A DNA stretch of 64,000 nucleotides from Defluviimonas salinarum (GTDB lineage Bacteria; Pseudomonadota; Alphaproteobacteria; Rhodobacterales; Rhodobacteraceae): positions 186,001-250,000 of the forward strand of contig NZ_JAPDOG010000003.1 in the NCBI RefSeq assembly GCF_026013545.1. The letters are read 5' to 3'. Numbering within the stretch: position 1 is the first letter of the stretch; each line of letters starts with the position of its first letter. Shown here in pieces: positions 1-9,572 of this stretch. Both the position numbers and the translations under genes were made by a program. Below the pieces are notes generated by a model. The model worked only from the letters and a program-made list of their open reading frames with translations. It was not told the DNA's origin and did not search any database.

Positions 1-133
1 GAACGGCGTAACGGTCGCCCGGCCCGACCAGCCATTGCGCGCCGAGCCACAGAAGACCCGTGGCGGCGATCACCACCGCCACCCCCCGCGCTTCCCGCGC
101 GAGCCCCTGGTCCTTCTGGTTCGGTGCGCCCAT
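1..133 (-). CDS. DUF5337-like small membrane protein, 3' end outside window
   Basis: Only the first 44 codons are in the window; the rest lies beyond base 1. The start ATG is at 133 (minus). The visible protein has a short charged N-terminus (MGAPNQKDQGLAREARG) and then a hydrophobic segment (VAVVIAATGLLWLGAQWLVG) that looks like the first of probably two membrane helices. This matches, from memory, the small DUF5337 proteins found between nuoE and nuoF in Rhodobacterales. It starts a few bases after the upstream gene's stop at 139, so it is probably co-transcribed with the nuo genes. Function unknown. Confidence 0.6.
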   Translation of the reverse strand, partial: MGAPNQKDQGLAREARGVAVVIAATGLLWLGAQWLVGPGDRYAV

Positions 134-138
134 CGAAC

Positions 139-795
139 TCACTCACCGCGCGCCGCGCTCGCGGCGCGCTCTGAAAACTCGGTCTGGCCGCCACGGGCCA
201 GGATCTTTGCCTGCTTCACCCACTCGTCGCGGGTGATGCGGCCGTGAAAGCCGACCATCAGGCTGTCGACGAAGGCGATATCCCGTGCCTTCCACGACGC
301 GATCTGGTCGAAGTGCCAGATCCCGATCTCGTTCAGCTGCTCTTCAATCGCCGGCCCCACGCCCTTGATCAGCTGCAGATCGTCAGCCCGCCCGCGCCGC
401 GGGGCCGCGAGCCGTTCCGGCGACGCGGCCGGCACCCGCTCCTTCGACTTGGCGAGCGCCGCATCGAGCCCCGTGCTCGCCGCGGAAACACCCTGCGCGA
501 CCTTCCGCAGATCGTTGGCCACCGGCCGGGTCTCAACGGGCTCGTCCTCTTTCGCGTCCTTCTCAGGCTCCGGCCTTGCGTGCGTGACCGGCACGGCCGC
601 GACCTGCTCCGCGCGGCCGCAGAATGACCAGACGAAGACCAGACCGAGCGCGGCGAAGACAGCGAGCCCCGCAACGAGGGAACCGGCGACGGGAATCTGC
701 GCCACATACACGAGCACCAGCGCCACGAGCACACCGCCCGCGGCCGCCACGGCCCATGTTGTGCGGCGGCAAGCCGCCCGTGCAGTCCCCGACAT
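139..795 (-). CDS. nuo-linked membrane protein with C-terminal helix-hairpin-helix domain
   Basis: About 218 residues from the ATG at 795. A GTG six codons upstream (813) is an alternative start; 795 is preferred because a GGGAG sits just before it. Two adjacent membrane helices (about residues 12-60) are followed by a charged linker. The C-terminal module of about 75 residues begins ADDLQLIKGVGP, a helix-hairpin-helix motif. This module is about 60% identical by eye to the C-terminal extension of NuoE immediately upstream, with the same HFDQIA, GRxxRDxW and GGxTEFS blocks. The gene lies between nuoE and the DUF5337 gene in the complex I operon. No catalytic motif is visible; an assembly or accessory role in complex I is inference only. 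Confidence 0.75.
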   Translation of the reverse strand: MSGTARAACRRTTWAVAAAGGVLVALVLVYVAQIPVAGSLVAGLAVFAALGLVFVWSFCGRAEQVAAVPVTHARPEPEKDAKEDEPVETRPVANDLRKVAQGVSAASTGLDAALAKSKERVPAASPERLAAPRRGRADDLQLIKGVGPAIEEQLNEIGIWHFDQIASWKARDIAFVDSLMVGFHGRITRDEWVKQAKILARGGQTEFSERAASAARGE

Positions 796-818
796 CGCTC
801 CCAATCCCGTCACGATCC

Positions 819-1886
819 CTAGTAGACGTCGCCCTTCTCGACCCGCGCCGAGAACTCGGTATCACCGCCCGCGGCCAGAAGCTTCGCCTGCTCCACCCAG
901 CCGTCGCGGCTCGCCCGCCCCTTGAAGCCCTCGAGGTTCTCGTCGACCCAGGCCAGTTCCTCGGCCGTCCAGGCGGCGATCTGGTCGAAATGGTAGAAGC
1001 CGAGGCTGTTCAGAAGCTCCTCGAGCTTCGGCCCGACGCCCTTGATCTTCTTGAGGTCGTCCGCCCCGCCCTCCCGCGCAACGTCGAGCGCCTGCGGCCG
1101 TTTCGCCGCGCCGGCAGCTTTCGCGGGCGCCGGTTTCGCTTCGGCCTTGGCGGCGGCCTTTGAGGCGGGCTTCGCTGCCTTGCCGAGCCACGGCGTCAGG
1201 AGCGGCACCTCGGTCCCGTCGATCCGCTTCAGCGTGTCGCCGATATCGGTCGCGAGCTGGACGGAGGCGTTGTGCTTCGCCTTGCCGGCCTCGTATTCGG
1301 TGAGGCTCGTCAGCCCCGAAAGCGGCTCGGAGGCGTAGCGGCCATTCTGCGGACCCGGCACCGGCACCTTGCCGGCGGCCATGTCGTCGAGGAGCTTCGC
1401 GAAGCTCTCCGCCGTCAGGTCCTCGTAATAGTCCTTGCCGATCTGGGCCATCGGCGCGTTGGTGCAGGCGCCAAGGCACTCGACCTCTTCCCAGGAGAAC
1501 TTGCCGTCGGCCGAGAGCTGATGCGCCTGAGGCGCGATCTTCTCCTTGCAGACCTTGATCAGGTCCTCGGCCCCGCAGATCATGCAGGACGTGGTGCCGC
1601 AGATCTGGATATGGGCAACAGAGCCAACGGGTTGCAGCTGGAACATGAAGTAGAACGTGGCCACTTCCAGCGCCCGGATATGCGCCAGCCCCAGCATGTC
1701 GGCGACATGCTCGATGGCTGCGCGGGAAAGCCAGCCCTCCTGCTCCTGCGCGCGCCACAGGAGCGGGATGACCGCCGAGGCCTGCCGGCCCTCGGGGTAT
1801 TTCGAAATCTGGCCCTCCGCCCAGGCGAGGTTCGCGGGCGTGAAGGCAAAGCTGTCCGGTTGAACCGGGTGAAGACGGCGCAACAT
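819..1886 (-). CDS. nuoE: NADH-quinone oxidoreductase subunit E with C-terminal extension
   Basis: 24-kDa-type subunit of the complex I peripheral arm; it carries the off-pathway [2Fe-2S] cluster N1a. The four cluster cysteines are C96 and C101 (CGTTSC) and C137 and C141 (CLGAC). At 355 residues it is much longer than the usual 160-220. The extra part is an Ala/Lys/Pro-rich linker (about 235-270) and a helix-hairpin-helix module ([12 protein letters not shown]) at the C-terminus, the same module found in the next gene. Its start overlaps the nuoD stop as TGATG, which indicates translational coupling. Identity is secure; the role of the extension is unknown to me. Confidence 0.96.
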   Translation of the reverse strand: MLRRLHPVQPDSFAFTPANLAWAEGQISKYPEGRQASAVIPLLWRAQEQEGWLSRAAIEHVADMLGLAHIRALEVATFYFMFQLQPVGSVAHIQICGTTSCMICGAEDLIKVCKEKIAPQAHQLSADGKFSWEEVECLGACTNAPMAQIGKDYYEDLTAESFAKLLDDMAAGKVPVPGPQNGRYASEPLSGLTSLTEYEAGKAKHNASVQLATDIGDTLKRIDGTEVPLLTPWLGKAAKPASKAAAKAEAKPAPAKAAGAAKRPQALDVAREGGADDLKKIKGVGPKLEELLNSLGFYHFDQIAAWTAEELAWVDENLEGFKGRASRDGWVEQAKLLAAGGDTEFSARVEKGDVY

Positions 1887-3109
1887 CAGCGATCCACCTC
1901 TCCGAAAACGATATCCATGGTGCCGATGATCGCGGCGACGTCCGCCAGGAGATGGCCCGAGGCCATCCAGTCGATCGACTGCAGATGCAGGTAGCCCGGC
2001 GCGCGCAGCTTGGCGCGGTAGGGCTTGTTGGTGCCGTCGGCGACGAGGTAGACCCCGAACTCGCCTTTGGGCGCCTCGACGGCGGCATAGACCTCGCCCG
2101 CCGGCACGTGGAAGCCCTCGGTGTAGAGCTTGAAGTGGTGGATCAGCGCCTCCATCGAGCGCTTCATCTCGCCGCGCTTCGGCGGGCTGAGCTTGCCGCG
2201 GGCGAGCACGTCGCCCTTGCCCTCGGGGGCCCTGAGCTTGGCGATCGCCTGATGGATCATCGAGGTCGACTGGCGCATCTCCTCCATGCGGCAGAGATAG
2301 CGGTCATAGCAGTCGCCGTTCTTGCCGACGGGGATCTTGAAGTCGAACTCGTCGTAGCATTCGTAGGGCTGGGCGCGGCGCAGGTCCCAGGCCATTCCCG
2401 AACCGCGCACCATGACGCCGGAATAGCCCCATTTCAGCGCGTCTTCCTCGGTCACGATGCCGATATCGGCATTGCGCTGCTTGAAGATGCGGTTCTCGGT
2501 CAGAAGCCCGTCGAGATCGTCGATGACCTTCGGGAAGGCATGCGCCCATTCCTCGATGTCGTTCAGGAGATCGTCGGGCAGGTCCTGGTGCACGCCGCCG
2601 GGGCGGAAATAGGCGGCGTGGAGCCGCGCTCCGCACGCGCGCTCATAGAAGACCATGAGCTTCTCGCGCTCCTCGAAGCCCCAGAGGGGCGGCGTCAGCG
2701 CGCCGACGTCCATCGCCTGCGTGGTGACGTTGAGGAGGTGGTTCAGGATGCGGCCGATCTCGGAGTATAGCACCCGGATCAGCGAGCCCCGGCGCGGCAC
2801 CTCGACCCCGGTCAGCTTCTCGATCGCGAGGCACCAGGCATGTTCCTGGTTCATCGGCGCGACATAGTCGAGCCGGTCGAGATAGGGCAGGTTCTGCAGG
2901 TAGGTGCGGCTCTCCATCAGCTTCTCGGTGCCGCGGTGGAGAAGGCCGATATGGGGATCGCACCGCTCCACCACCTCGCCGTCCAGCTCCAGCACAAGGC
3001 GCAGAACGCCGTGCGCCGCGGGGTGCTGCGGACCGAAGTTGATGTTGAAGTTGCGGATCCGCTGTTCGCCCGTCTGGGCGTCGTCATAGCCTCTGGAGCC
3101 GTCCATCAT
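1886..3109 (-). CDS. nuoD: NADH-quinone oxidoreductase subunit D
   Basis: 49-kDa-type subunit of complex I, forming part of the quinone-binding chamber at the membrane interface. It has the usual length for a separate NuoD (407 residues). The conserved N-terminal loop [13 protein letters not shown] is present with H29 and H33; the second His corresponds to the quinone-ligating His of the family. Two in-frame ATGs (3109 and 3106) overlap the nuoC stop (ATGA or TGATG), so the exact start is uncertain by one codon. It is third from the end of the visible nuo genes and tightly coupled to nuoC and nuoE. Confidence 0.97.
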   Translation of the reverse strand: MMDGSRGYDDAQTGEQRIRNFNINFGPQHPAAHGVLRLVLELDGEVVERCDPHIGLLHRGTEKLMESRTYLQNLPYLDRLDYVAPMNQEHAWCLAIEKLTGVEVPRRGSLIRVLYSEIGRILNHLLNVTTQAMDVGALTPPLWGFEEREKLMVFYERACGARLHAAYFRPGGVHQDLPDDLLNDIEEWAHAFPKVIDDLDGLLTENRIFKQRNADIGIVTEEDALKWGYSGVMVRGSGMAWDLRRAQPYECYDEFDFKIPVGKNGDCYDRYLCRMEEMRQSTSMIHQAIAKLRAPEGKGDVLARGKLSPPKRGEMKRSMEALIHHFKLYTEGFHVPAGEVYAAVEAPKGEFGVYLVADGTNKPYRAKLRAPGYLHLQSIDWMASGHLLADVAAIIGTMDIVFGEVDR

Positions 3110-3711
3110 TTCGCCCCCTGTTTCTCGTCGCCCGGAAGGATGTATTCCGCGCCCTCCCAGGGGCTCATGAAATCGAACTGCCGGTAATCCTGGGTCAGCT
3201 TCACCGGCTCGTAGACCACACGCTTCAGCGCCTCGTCATAGCGCACCTCGGTATAGCCCGTGGTCGGGAAGTCCTTCCGAAGCGGATGGCCCCGGAAGCC
3301 GTAGTCAGTGAGGATGCGGCGCATGTCGGGATGGCCGGTGAAGATGACCCCGAACATGTCGTAGACTTCCCGCTCGAACCAGTTGGCGGACGGATGGATG
3401 CCGATGATCGAGGGCACCATCTCGTCCTCTCGGACCTGGACGCGGACGCGGATGCGGGCGTTCTGGTACATCGAGAGGAAGTGGTAGACGACGTCGAACC
3501 GCTGGGCGCGCTCGGGATAGTCCACCGCGGTGATGTCGACGAGCGTCGAGAAGCGGCAGTTGCGGTCGGCGCGGAGGAACTCGACGAAGTTGACGAGACC
3601 CGCGACGGTCACGGTGACGTTGAGTTCGCCATACGCGATCTCGGTCGCGACCACCTCGTCGGGGCGCTTGAGCTCGATATGGAGGCTGAGTTCCTGAAGG
3701 TCTTCGGTCAT
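3106..3711 (-). CDS. nuoC: NADH-quinone oxidoreductase subunit C
   Basis: 30-kDa-type subunit of complex I, 201 residues. The frame stays open upstream to 3888, but that stretch is out-of-frame nuoB sequence of low complexity. The real start is the ATG at 3711 ([13 protein letters not shown]), which follows a GGAGAG-like ribosome site and begins the conserved fold. The family signature ERExYDMFGVxFxGHPDxRRIL is recognisable as [17 protein letters not shown], followed by [19 protein letters not shown]. It is a separate nuoC, not the NuoCD fusion of enterobacteria. The stop overlaps the nuoD start. Confidence 0.96.
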   Translation of the reverse strand: MTEDLQELSLHIELKRPDEVVATEIAYGELNVTVTVAGLVNFVEFLRADRNCRFSTLVDITAVDYPERAQRFDVVYHFLSMYQNARIRVRVQVREDEMVPSIIGIHPSANWFEREVYDMFGVIFTGHPDMRRILTDYGFRGHPLRKDFPTTGYTEVRYDEALKRVVYEPVKLTQDYRQFDFMSPWEGAEYILPGDEKQGAK

Positions 3712-3721
3712 GGAACTCTCC

Positions 3722-4611
<890 letters not shown>

Positions 4612-4812
4612 CGTTGGCTCCTTCGTCTCGCGCGGGGATCACCGGCGCGTGATATGGCTCCGGCCCGTTTACTCCCCCGCCCTGACGGGGTCAACCGAAG
4701 GAGGCCGCCAATATGTCGCGGACGGTGCGGAAAATGTCGGACGTGATGGACAGTTACCGCTAGCTGGCCAAGTCATCGGCAGGCCTCCGACCGTCAATGC
4801 CCTTGTCGCCGT
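4612..4812 (-). promoter_or_regulatory. intergenic region upstream of nuoA
   Basis: This 200-base gap between the end of the leucine operon (stop at 4813) and nuoA must hold the 3' end of the former transcript and the nuo promoter. I see the AAGGAG ribosome site of nuoA, but no clear hairpin with a T-run and no convincing -35/-10 pair. It may be partly read through from the upstream operon. Confidence 0.35.
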
Positions 4813-5595
4813 TCAACTCTTCCACGATGGCGCGCGCTTGTCGAAGAAGGCCGCGATTCCCTCCGCCGCCTCGGCGCTTTCCCAGCGCCGGACCAGCGCC
4901 TCGATCGTCTCGGCGATCACCGCCTCGTCGATCCGCGGCCCGAGCCTGCGGGCCAGCGCCTTGGCCTCCGCGACTGCGCCCGGAGCACAGGCGAGATAGG
5001 GCGCGACCTCGGCCTCGACGGCACCGTCCAGATCCTCCGGCGCGACCGCGCGGGCGAGAAGCCCGAGCGTCACCGCCTCTTCGGCGCCGAAAAGCCGCGC
5101 GGACATGAAGACGCGCCGCGCCATCGCCTCGCCCAACCGGGCCAGCACATAGGGCCCGATCGTCGCGGGAATCAGGCCGAGCTTCGTCTCGGTCAGGCCG
5201 AACCGCGCCTGCGCCGCGCCGATCGCGACGTCGCAGACCGCGGCCATGCCGACGCCGCCGCCGAAAGCGTTGCCCTGGATCCGGCCGATCACCGGCTTCG
5301 GGCAGGTGTTGAGCGTGTTCAGCATCATCGCGAGCTTGGTGGCCTCGCGCGCCCGAGTCGCACCGTCCGCTGCGATCTGCTCGCGCATCCAGCCAAGGTC
5401 GCCGCCCGCGCAGAAGGTCTCCCCGGCTCCGGTCAGGATGACCGCCCGCACCGCGGGATCGCGCCCGAGCTGCCCCGCGGCCTCGGTCAATTCAGCGATC
5501 ATCTTGGCCGAGAGCGCGTTGTGCTTCTCGGGCCGGTCGAGCGTGAGCCGCGCCACTCCCCGGTCGTCACAGTTGAGGCTGATCGTCTCGTACAT
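4813..5595 (-). CDS. liuC: enoyl-CoA hydratase, probable methylglutaconyl-CoA hydratase
   Basis: Crotonase-fold enzyme of 260 residues. Visible are RPEKHNALS at the CoA site, the oxyanion-hole segments GETFCAGGDLGWM and GNAFGGGVGMAAVCD, and GLIPATIGPYV. Its place directly after HMG-CoA lyase in an operon with isovaleryl-CoA dehydrogenase and methylcrotonyl-CoA carboxylase points to hydration of 3-methylglutaconyl-CoA to HMG-CoA in leucine degradation. The start at 5595 (MYETISLN) has GGGAGA upstream. An ATG six codons earlier (5613) is weaker. The substrate is inferred from context; other enoyl-CoA hydratases look similar. Confidence 0.88.
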   Translation of the reverse strand: MYETISLNCDDRGVARLTLDRPEKHNALSAKMIAELTEAAGQLGRDPAVRAVILTGAGETFCAGGDLGWMREQIAADGATRAREATKLAMMLNTLNTCPKPVIGRIQGNAFGGGVGMAAVCDVAIGAAQARFGLTETKLGLIPATIGPYVLARLGEAMARRVFMSARLFGAEEAVTLGLLARAVAPEDLDGAVEAEVAPYLACAPGAVAEAKALARRLGPRIDEAVIAETIEALVRRWESAEAAEGIAAFFDKRAPSWKS

Positions 5596-5623
5596 TGCCG
5601 TCTCCCGTTCCATGCCGCCCCAG

Positions 5624-6475
5624 TCACCCGCGCATCGCGCGCGCCATGGCCGCCGCCTTCGCGAGGCAGTCGCAGTCGAGCCCTGTCGCGTAGCCGAGCG
5701 CCCGAAGCCGCGCCTCGACCGCCTCGGTCGCGACATTGCCCGCAGCACCAGGCGCGTAGGGGCAGCCGCCCAGACCGCCGACGGCGGCGTCGAAGACCCT
5801 GAGGCCCCGCGCCAGCGACGCCTCGATATTGGCGAGCGCCCGGCCCGCCGTGTCGTGATAGTGCCCGGCAAGCCGCTCCGCTGGCAACTCCTCAAGCACC
5901 GCGGCCAGCATCGCGTCGATCGTCTCCGGGCGCCCCTGGCCGATCGTGTCGCCGAGGCTGAGTTCATAGCAGCCCATGTCGCGCAAGGCCCCGGCCACCT
6001 TCGCCACCGCGGCCGGCGCAATGGCGCCGTCATAGGGGCAATCGGTCACGACCGAGACATAGCCCCGGACCGGGATCCCGTCGGCCCGCGCCGCCTCGAC
6101 CACCGGGCGGAAGCGATCGAGGCTCTCGGCGATGGTGCAGTTCAGGTTGGCTTTTGAAAAGCCTTCCGATGCCGAGGCGAAGATCGCCACCTCGTCGGCC
6201 CGGGCGGCCTTCGCCGCCTCGTAGCCCTTCATGTTCGGCGTCAGCGCCGCATAGGACACGCCCTTCGCCCGCGTGATCCCCGCCAGCACCGCGGCGCTGT
6301 CGGCCATTTGCGGCACCCATTTCGGGGAAACGAAGCTCGCCACCTCGATCCGCCGGAACCCGGCGCGGCTGAGGCAGTCGACGAGCGCGATCTTCTCCTC
6401 CGTCGGAATGATCCGCTTTTCGTTCTGGAGCCCGTCGCGCGGCCCCATTTCGACGATCTCGACGCGTTCAGCCAT
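5624..6475 (-). CDS. hmgL: hydroxymethylglutaryl-CoA lyase
   Basis: Cleaves HMG-CoA to acetyl-CoA and acetoacetate, the last step of leucine breakdown. A DRE-TIM barrel of 283 residues. The N-terminal VEMGPRDGLQNE holds the catalytic Arg13 and metal-binding Asp14. Metal ligands H205 and H207 lie in GHYHDTAG. The mobile catalytic Cys is C238 in the glycine-rich loop GGLGGCPYAPGA. The spacing of these residues matches the human enzyme (offset 28). The start overlaps the end of the GST gene by 8 bases, so the two are translationally coupled. Confidence 0.95.
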   Translation of the reverse strand: MAERVEIVEMGPRDGLQNEKRIIPTEEKIALVDCLSRAGFRRIEVASFVSPKWVPQMADSAAVLAGITRAKGVSYAALTPNMKGYEAAKAARADEVAIFASASEGFSKANLNCTIAESLDRFRPVVEAARADGIPVRGYVSVVTDCPYDGAIAPAAVAKVAGALRDMGCYELSLGDTIGQGRPETIDAMLAAVLEELPAERLAGHYHDTAGRALANIEASLARGLRVFDAAVGGLGGCPYAPGAAGNVATEAVEARLRALGYATGLDCDCLAKAAAMARAMRG

Positions 6476-7124
6476 CCCATGCCTCGTAGAAGTCGCGCTT
6501 GTAGAGCAGTTCGGCCCGCTTCGGCGGCAATGCCTTCTTGAAGGCGGGCCGCGCCGTCACCCGGTCGTACCAGGCGGCGAGCGTCGGGAACGCCTCGAGC
6601 CGGGCGAAGTGGCGCGCCATGTAGAGCGCCTGACCCACGCCGATATCGGCGGCCGAGAAGCCGCGGTCCAGGAGATGCGTGCGCCCAAGCAGCCGCCGCT
6701 CCAGCGCGCCGTAGCATTTTTCCAGCCGCTTCGCCTCGATCCGCATCACCACAGGGCTGCGCATCGCGTCGTCATAAAGCGCGATATGCTGCTGCGTGAG
6801 CGCAGCCGTGTGCTGGCTGATCGTCTCGGCGAAATGCACCCAGATCAGCCAGTCGATCCGCTCCGGATCCCCCGGCGCGCGGCCGAGTTCGGGCTCCGGG
6901 AACCGTTCGCAGAGATATTCGGTGATGGCGCCGCTCTCCCAGATCACCCTTTCGTCGATCTCCAGCGCTGGCACCCTGCCGGCCGGGTTCACCGATAGAT
7001 AGTCGAGCGAGCGCAGCGATCTATCGAATGGATGCAGCACCACGTGGAATTTCAGATCAAGCTCGTTGAGCAGCCAGAGCGAACGCATCGAGCGCGTCTG
7101 GTGGCAATGGTGGAGGCGGATCAC
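6468..7124 (-). CDS. glutathione S-transferase family protein
   Basis: 218 residues with a thioredoxin-like N-terminal half (IRLHHCHQTRSMRSLWLLNEL, then VNPAGRVPALEID and ESGAITEYLCE) and an all-helical C-terminal half ending in a conserved FPTLAAWYDRVTARPAFKKA. The ESGAI block is the usual glutathione gamma-glutamyl contact. The start is a GTG that overlaps the mccA stop by 4 bases (GTGA); reading further upstream would run through mccA out of frame. It lies inside the leucine operon, between mccA and hmgL. Its substrate is unknown. Confidence 0.88.
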   Translation of the reverse strand: MIRLHHCHQTRSMRSLWLLNELDLKFHVVLHPFDRSLRSLDYLSVNPAGRVPALEIDERVIWESGAITEYLCERFPEPELGRAPGDPERIDWLIWVHFAETISQHTAALTQQHIALYDDAMRSPVVMRIEAKRLEKCYGALERRLLGRTHLLDRGFSAADIGVGQALYMARHFARLEAFPTLAAWYDRVTARPAFKKALPPKRAELLYKRDFYEAWDG

Positions 7125-9049
7125 GCCTCCTCCTCCTCGAGCCGCACCAGCGCGGCGCCGGCCTCGACCTGGGTTCCGGCCGCGACCAGCACCTCGGCCA
7201 CCGTGCCGTCGCGGGCGGCGGTCAGGGTATGCTCCATCTTCATCGCCTCGAGCACCGCGAGCCGATCGCCAGCCGCGACCGCCTGCCCGGCGGTGACGAA
7301 GACCGCCTTCACGAGACCCGGCATCGGCGAGAGCGTGAGCCCACCACCGGCATCGGCGCTCTGCCGGTCGAGGGGATCGGTCAGGCCGAAATGCCAGGCG
7401 CCGGGACCGAAGATGCTGACGGTGCCCGGCGTCAGCACGATCCGCGCGCCGGCGGGACGGCCGTTCACCCACCAGGCGCCGGAATGCAGCGCGCAATCGG
7501 CGACGTCGCCTTCGATCGTCACCCGCGCCCGGCCGGGGCCGAGCGCCTCGACCACCGCGTCGAACCCGTCGAGGGTCACCGTCCGGCGCAAGGGTGCCCA
7601 GAGCGCGAAGCCCGCCATCGCGGCGCCGCCATCCGCGAGCCCGGCCGCGCCGAGCGCGGCCAGCGCCTGCACGGCAAGTCCCGGCGCGGCCGCAGCGGTC
7701 AGCGCGGCGAGGTCGCGGGCGATGAGGCCGGTATCGACGTCGCCCGCGCGGAAACCCTCGTGGCGCGCGAGCGCGGCAAGGAACGACAGGTTCGTCACCG
7801 ACCCGGCGACCTCGGTATCCTCGAGCGCGGCGGTGAGTTTCGAGAGCGCTATGGCGCGGGTCGGCCCGTGGACGATGATCTTGGCAATCATCGGGTCGTA
7901 CCAGGGGCTGATCGTGTCGCCGGGGCGCACGCCGGTATCGGCGCGCGCGCCGTCGGGGAAATGCAGGTGCGAGAGCGTCCCGGTCGCCGGCAGGAAGCCC
8001 GCCGGCACGTCCTCGGCATAGAGCCGCGCCTCGAAGGCATGGCCCGCAAGGCGGATATCCTCCTGCCGCGAGGTCAGCGGTTCGCCGGAGGCGACGCGGA
8101 GCTGCCATTCGACGAGGTCGATGCCGGTGATCGCCTCGGTCACCGGGTGTTCGACCTGCAACCGCGTGTTCATCTCCATGAACCAGAAGCGGTCGGGCCG
8201 CAGGCCTTCGGACCCGTCGACGATGAACTCGACCGTGCCCGCGCCCTTGTAGCCGATCGCCTCGGCCGCGCGCACCGCGGCCTGGCCCATCGCCTGGCGC
8301 ATCTCCTCGGTCATGCCGGGCGCGGGCGCCTCCTCGATCACCTTCTGGTGGCGGCGCTGGAGCGAGCAGTCGCGCTCGAAGAGGTGGACGGCGCGGGTGC
8401 CGTCGCCGAAGACCTGCACCTCGATATGGCGCGGCTTCTCGATGTATTTCTCGATCAGCACGGCGGGATTGCCGAAGGCGGTCTGCGCCTCGCCTCGCGC
8501 GCTTTCGAGCGCGTCGGCGAAGTCCTTCGCCCGCTCCACGAGCCGCATCCCCTTGCCGCCGCCGCCCGCGACCGCCTTGATCAGCACCGGATAGCCGATC
8601 GCGTCGGCCGCGCCGGCAAGGTGCTCCGGATCCTGGTTGTCACCGTGGTAGCCGGGCACGACGGGCACGCCCGCCTTCTCCATCAGCGCCTTCGCGGCGT
8701 CCTTGAGACCCATCGCCCGGATCGCGGCCGAGGACGGGCCGATAAAGACCAGCCCCGCCTTCTCGACGGCGTCGACGAAGTCCGGGTTTTCCGAAAGAAA
8801 CCCGTAGCCGGGGTGGATCGCCTCTGCACCCGTGGCCAGCGCCGCCGCGATGATCGCGTCGCCCCTGAGGTAACTGTCGGCCGGGCGGGGGCCACCGACA
8901 TGCACCGCCTCGTCGGCCATCGCGACATGGCGCGCAGTGGCGTCGGCATCGGAATAGACCGCAACGGTGGCGACGCCGAGCTTGCGGCAGCTGTCAATGA
9001 CGCGGGCGGCGATCTCGCCCCGGTTCGCGATCAGGATTTTCGAGAACAT
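7121..9049 (-). CDS. mccA: methylcrotonyl-CoA carboxylase, biotin-containing alpha subunit
   Basis: 642-residue biotin carboxylase/BCCP subunit. The N-terminal biotin carboxylase domain starts FSKILIANRGEIAARVI and contains the ATP-grasp glycine loop (AVAGGGGKGMR) and the EMNTRLQVEHPVTE block. The C-terminal biotinyl domain carries the biotin lysine K604 in EAMKMEH. Paired with the carboxyltransferase at 10139-11743 and flanked by isovaleryl-CoA dehydrogenase and HMG-CoA lyase, it should carboxylate 3-methylcrotonyl-CoA (LiuD of the liu system). Propionyl- or geranyl-CoA carboxylases share the architecture, but the context favours leucine degradation. Confidence 0.94.
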   Translation of the reverse strand: MFSKILIANRGEIAARVIDSCRKLGVATVAVYSDADATARHVAMADEAVHVGGPRPADSYLRGDAIIAAALATGAEAIHPGYGFLSENPDFVDAVEKAGLVFIGPSSAAIRAMGLKDAAKALMEKAGVPVVPGYHGDNQDPEHLAGAADAIGYPVLIKAVAGGGGKGMRLVERAKDFADALESARGEAQTAFGNPAVLIEKYIEKPRHIEVQVFGDGTRAVHLFERDCSLQRRHQKVIEEAPAPGMTEEMRQAMGQAAVRAAEAIGYKGAGTVEFIVDGSEGLRPDRFWFMEMNTRLQVEHPVTEAITGIDLVEWQLRVASGEPLTSRQEDIRLAGHAFEARLYAEDVPAGFLPATGTLSHLHFPDGARADTGVRPGDTISPWYDPMIAKIIVHGPTRAIALSKLTAALEDTEVAGSVTNLSFLAALARHEGFRAGDVDTGLIARDLAALTAAAAPGLAVQALAALGAAGLADGGAAMAGFALWAPLRRTVTLDGFDAVVEALGPGRARVTIEGDVADCALHSGAWWVNGRPAGARIVLTPGTVSIFGPGAWHFGLTDPLDRQSADAGGGLTLSPMPGLVKAVFVTAGQAVAAGDRLAVLEAMKMEHTLTAARDGTVAEVLVAAGTQVEAGAALVRLEEEEA

Positions 9050-9070
9050 GCGTTCGTCCTTCTGGCACGG

Positions 9071-9121
9071 CCGGGGGTTTCACACCCCCGGACCCCCGTG
9101 GGGTATTTGGGCAATGAAGAA
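9071..9121 (+). repeat. dispersed intergenic repeat, copy 1
   Basis: Between the ASCH gene and mccA. A GC-rich hairpin (arms 9071-9078 and 9084-9091, 8 bp, 5-base loop) is followed by a small ACCCC/GGGGT stem (92-104 of the 9000s) and the tail TATTTGGGCAATGAAGAA. The same arrangement recurs at 20035, 37832 and 46841. On the minus strand it sits just after the ASCH stop codon. Because it lies inside a probable operon, it is unlikely to be a full terminator. Confidence 0.7.
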
Positions 9122-9134
9122 AGGCGGGAGGATG

Positions 9135-9572
9135 TCATGAGCCGAGATCCTCGATCAGCCGGAAGCGCTCGCAGACGAGATCCATATCCGTATCGAAGCC
9201 GCCATTGCGTTCGAAGAAGCGGCGATGGCCGGCGCGCCAGCCTTCGAGCGTGTCGTTCTCTCCCTCGGCGAGCGCGAAGTCCTCACCGATGTCGCGGAAT
9301 CGCCGGATCGCGACCTCGCGGGTTTCGATCACCAGAGCGGGCGCGCCGTCCCAGTCGAGCGCGATATCGCGCCGACCGACGACCGGCATCGGGTCCGCTC
9401 CGGCTTCGAAGTCCCGAAGCGCGCCGCAGGTCGCGGTCTTGGCCCCCGAACGGACGAGCGCCAGGAGCCTATCGCAAAGCGCGCGGCTGTCGCCGAAGGT
9501 GAAGGTCTCGGCGCCCGGATACCGCGCTTTCGCGGCCTGAAGCGTGAGGATCGTGTTCGGTTTCGCCGCCAT
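9135..9572 (-). CDS. ASCH domain-containing protein
   Basis: 145 residues from the ATG at 9572, which overlaps the stop of the nuclease gene as TGATG. The sequence shows a typical ASCH (PUA-like fold) layout: FTFGDSRALCDRLLALVRSGAKTATCGALRDFE with the G-x-K-T/S turn, then a beta-rich core (ALVIETREVAIRRFRDIGEDFALAEGEND) and a C-terminal WRAGHRRFFER helix. ASCH proteins are thought to bind RNA or act on modified nucleosides; the exact function is not known here. It is one of two non-metabolic genes inserted between mccB and mccA. Confidence 0.85.
   Translation of the reverse strand: MAAKPNTILTLQAAKARYPGAETFTFGDSRALCDRLLALVRSGAKTATCGALRDFEAGADPMPVVGRRDIALDWDGAPALVIETREVAIRRFRDIGEDFALAEGENDTLEGWRAGHRRFFERNGGFDTDMDLVCERFRLIEDLGS

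Noticed and set aside
7229-9502. Long open frame antisense to mccA
   Set aside because: Its protein is Arg/Gly/His/Asp-rich with no recognisable family, and it lies opposite a biotin carboxylase with all motifs intact. Long antisense frames are expected in DNA of this GC content.
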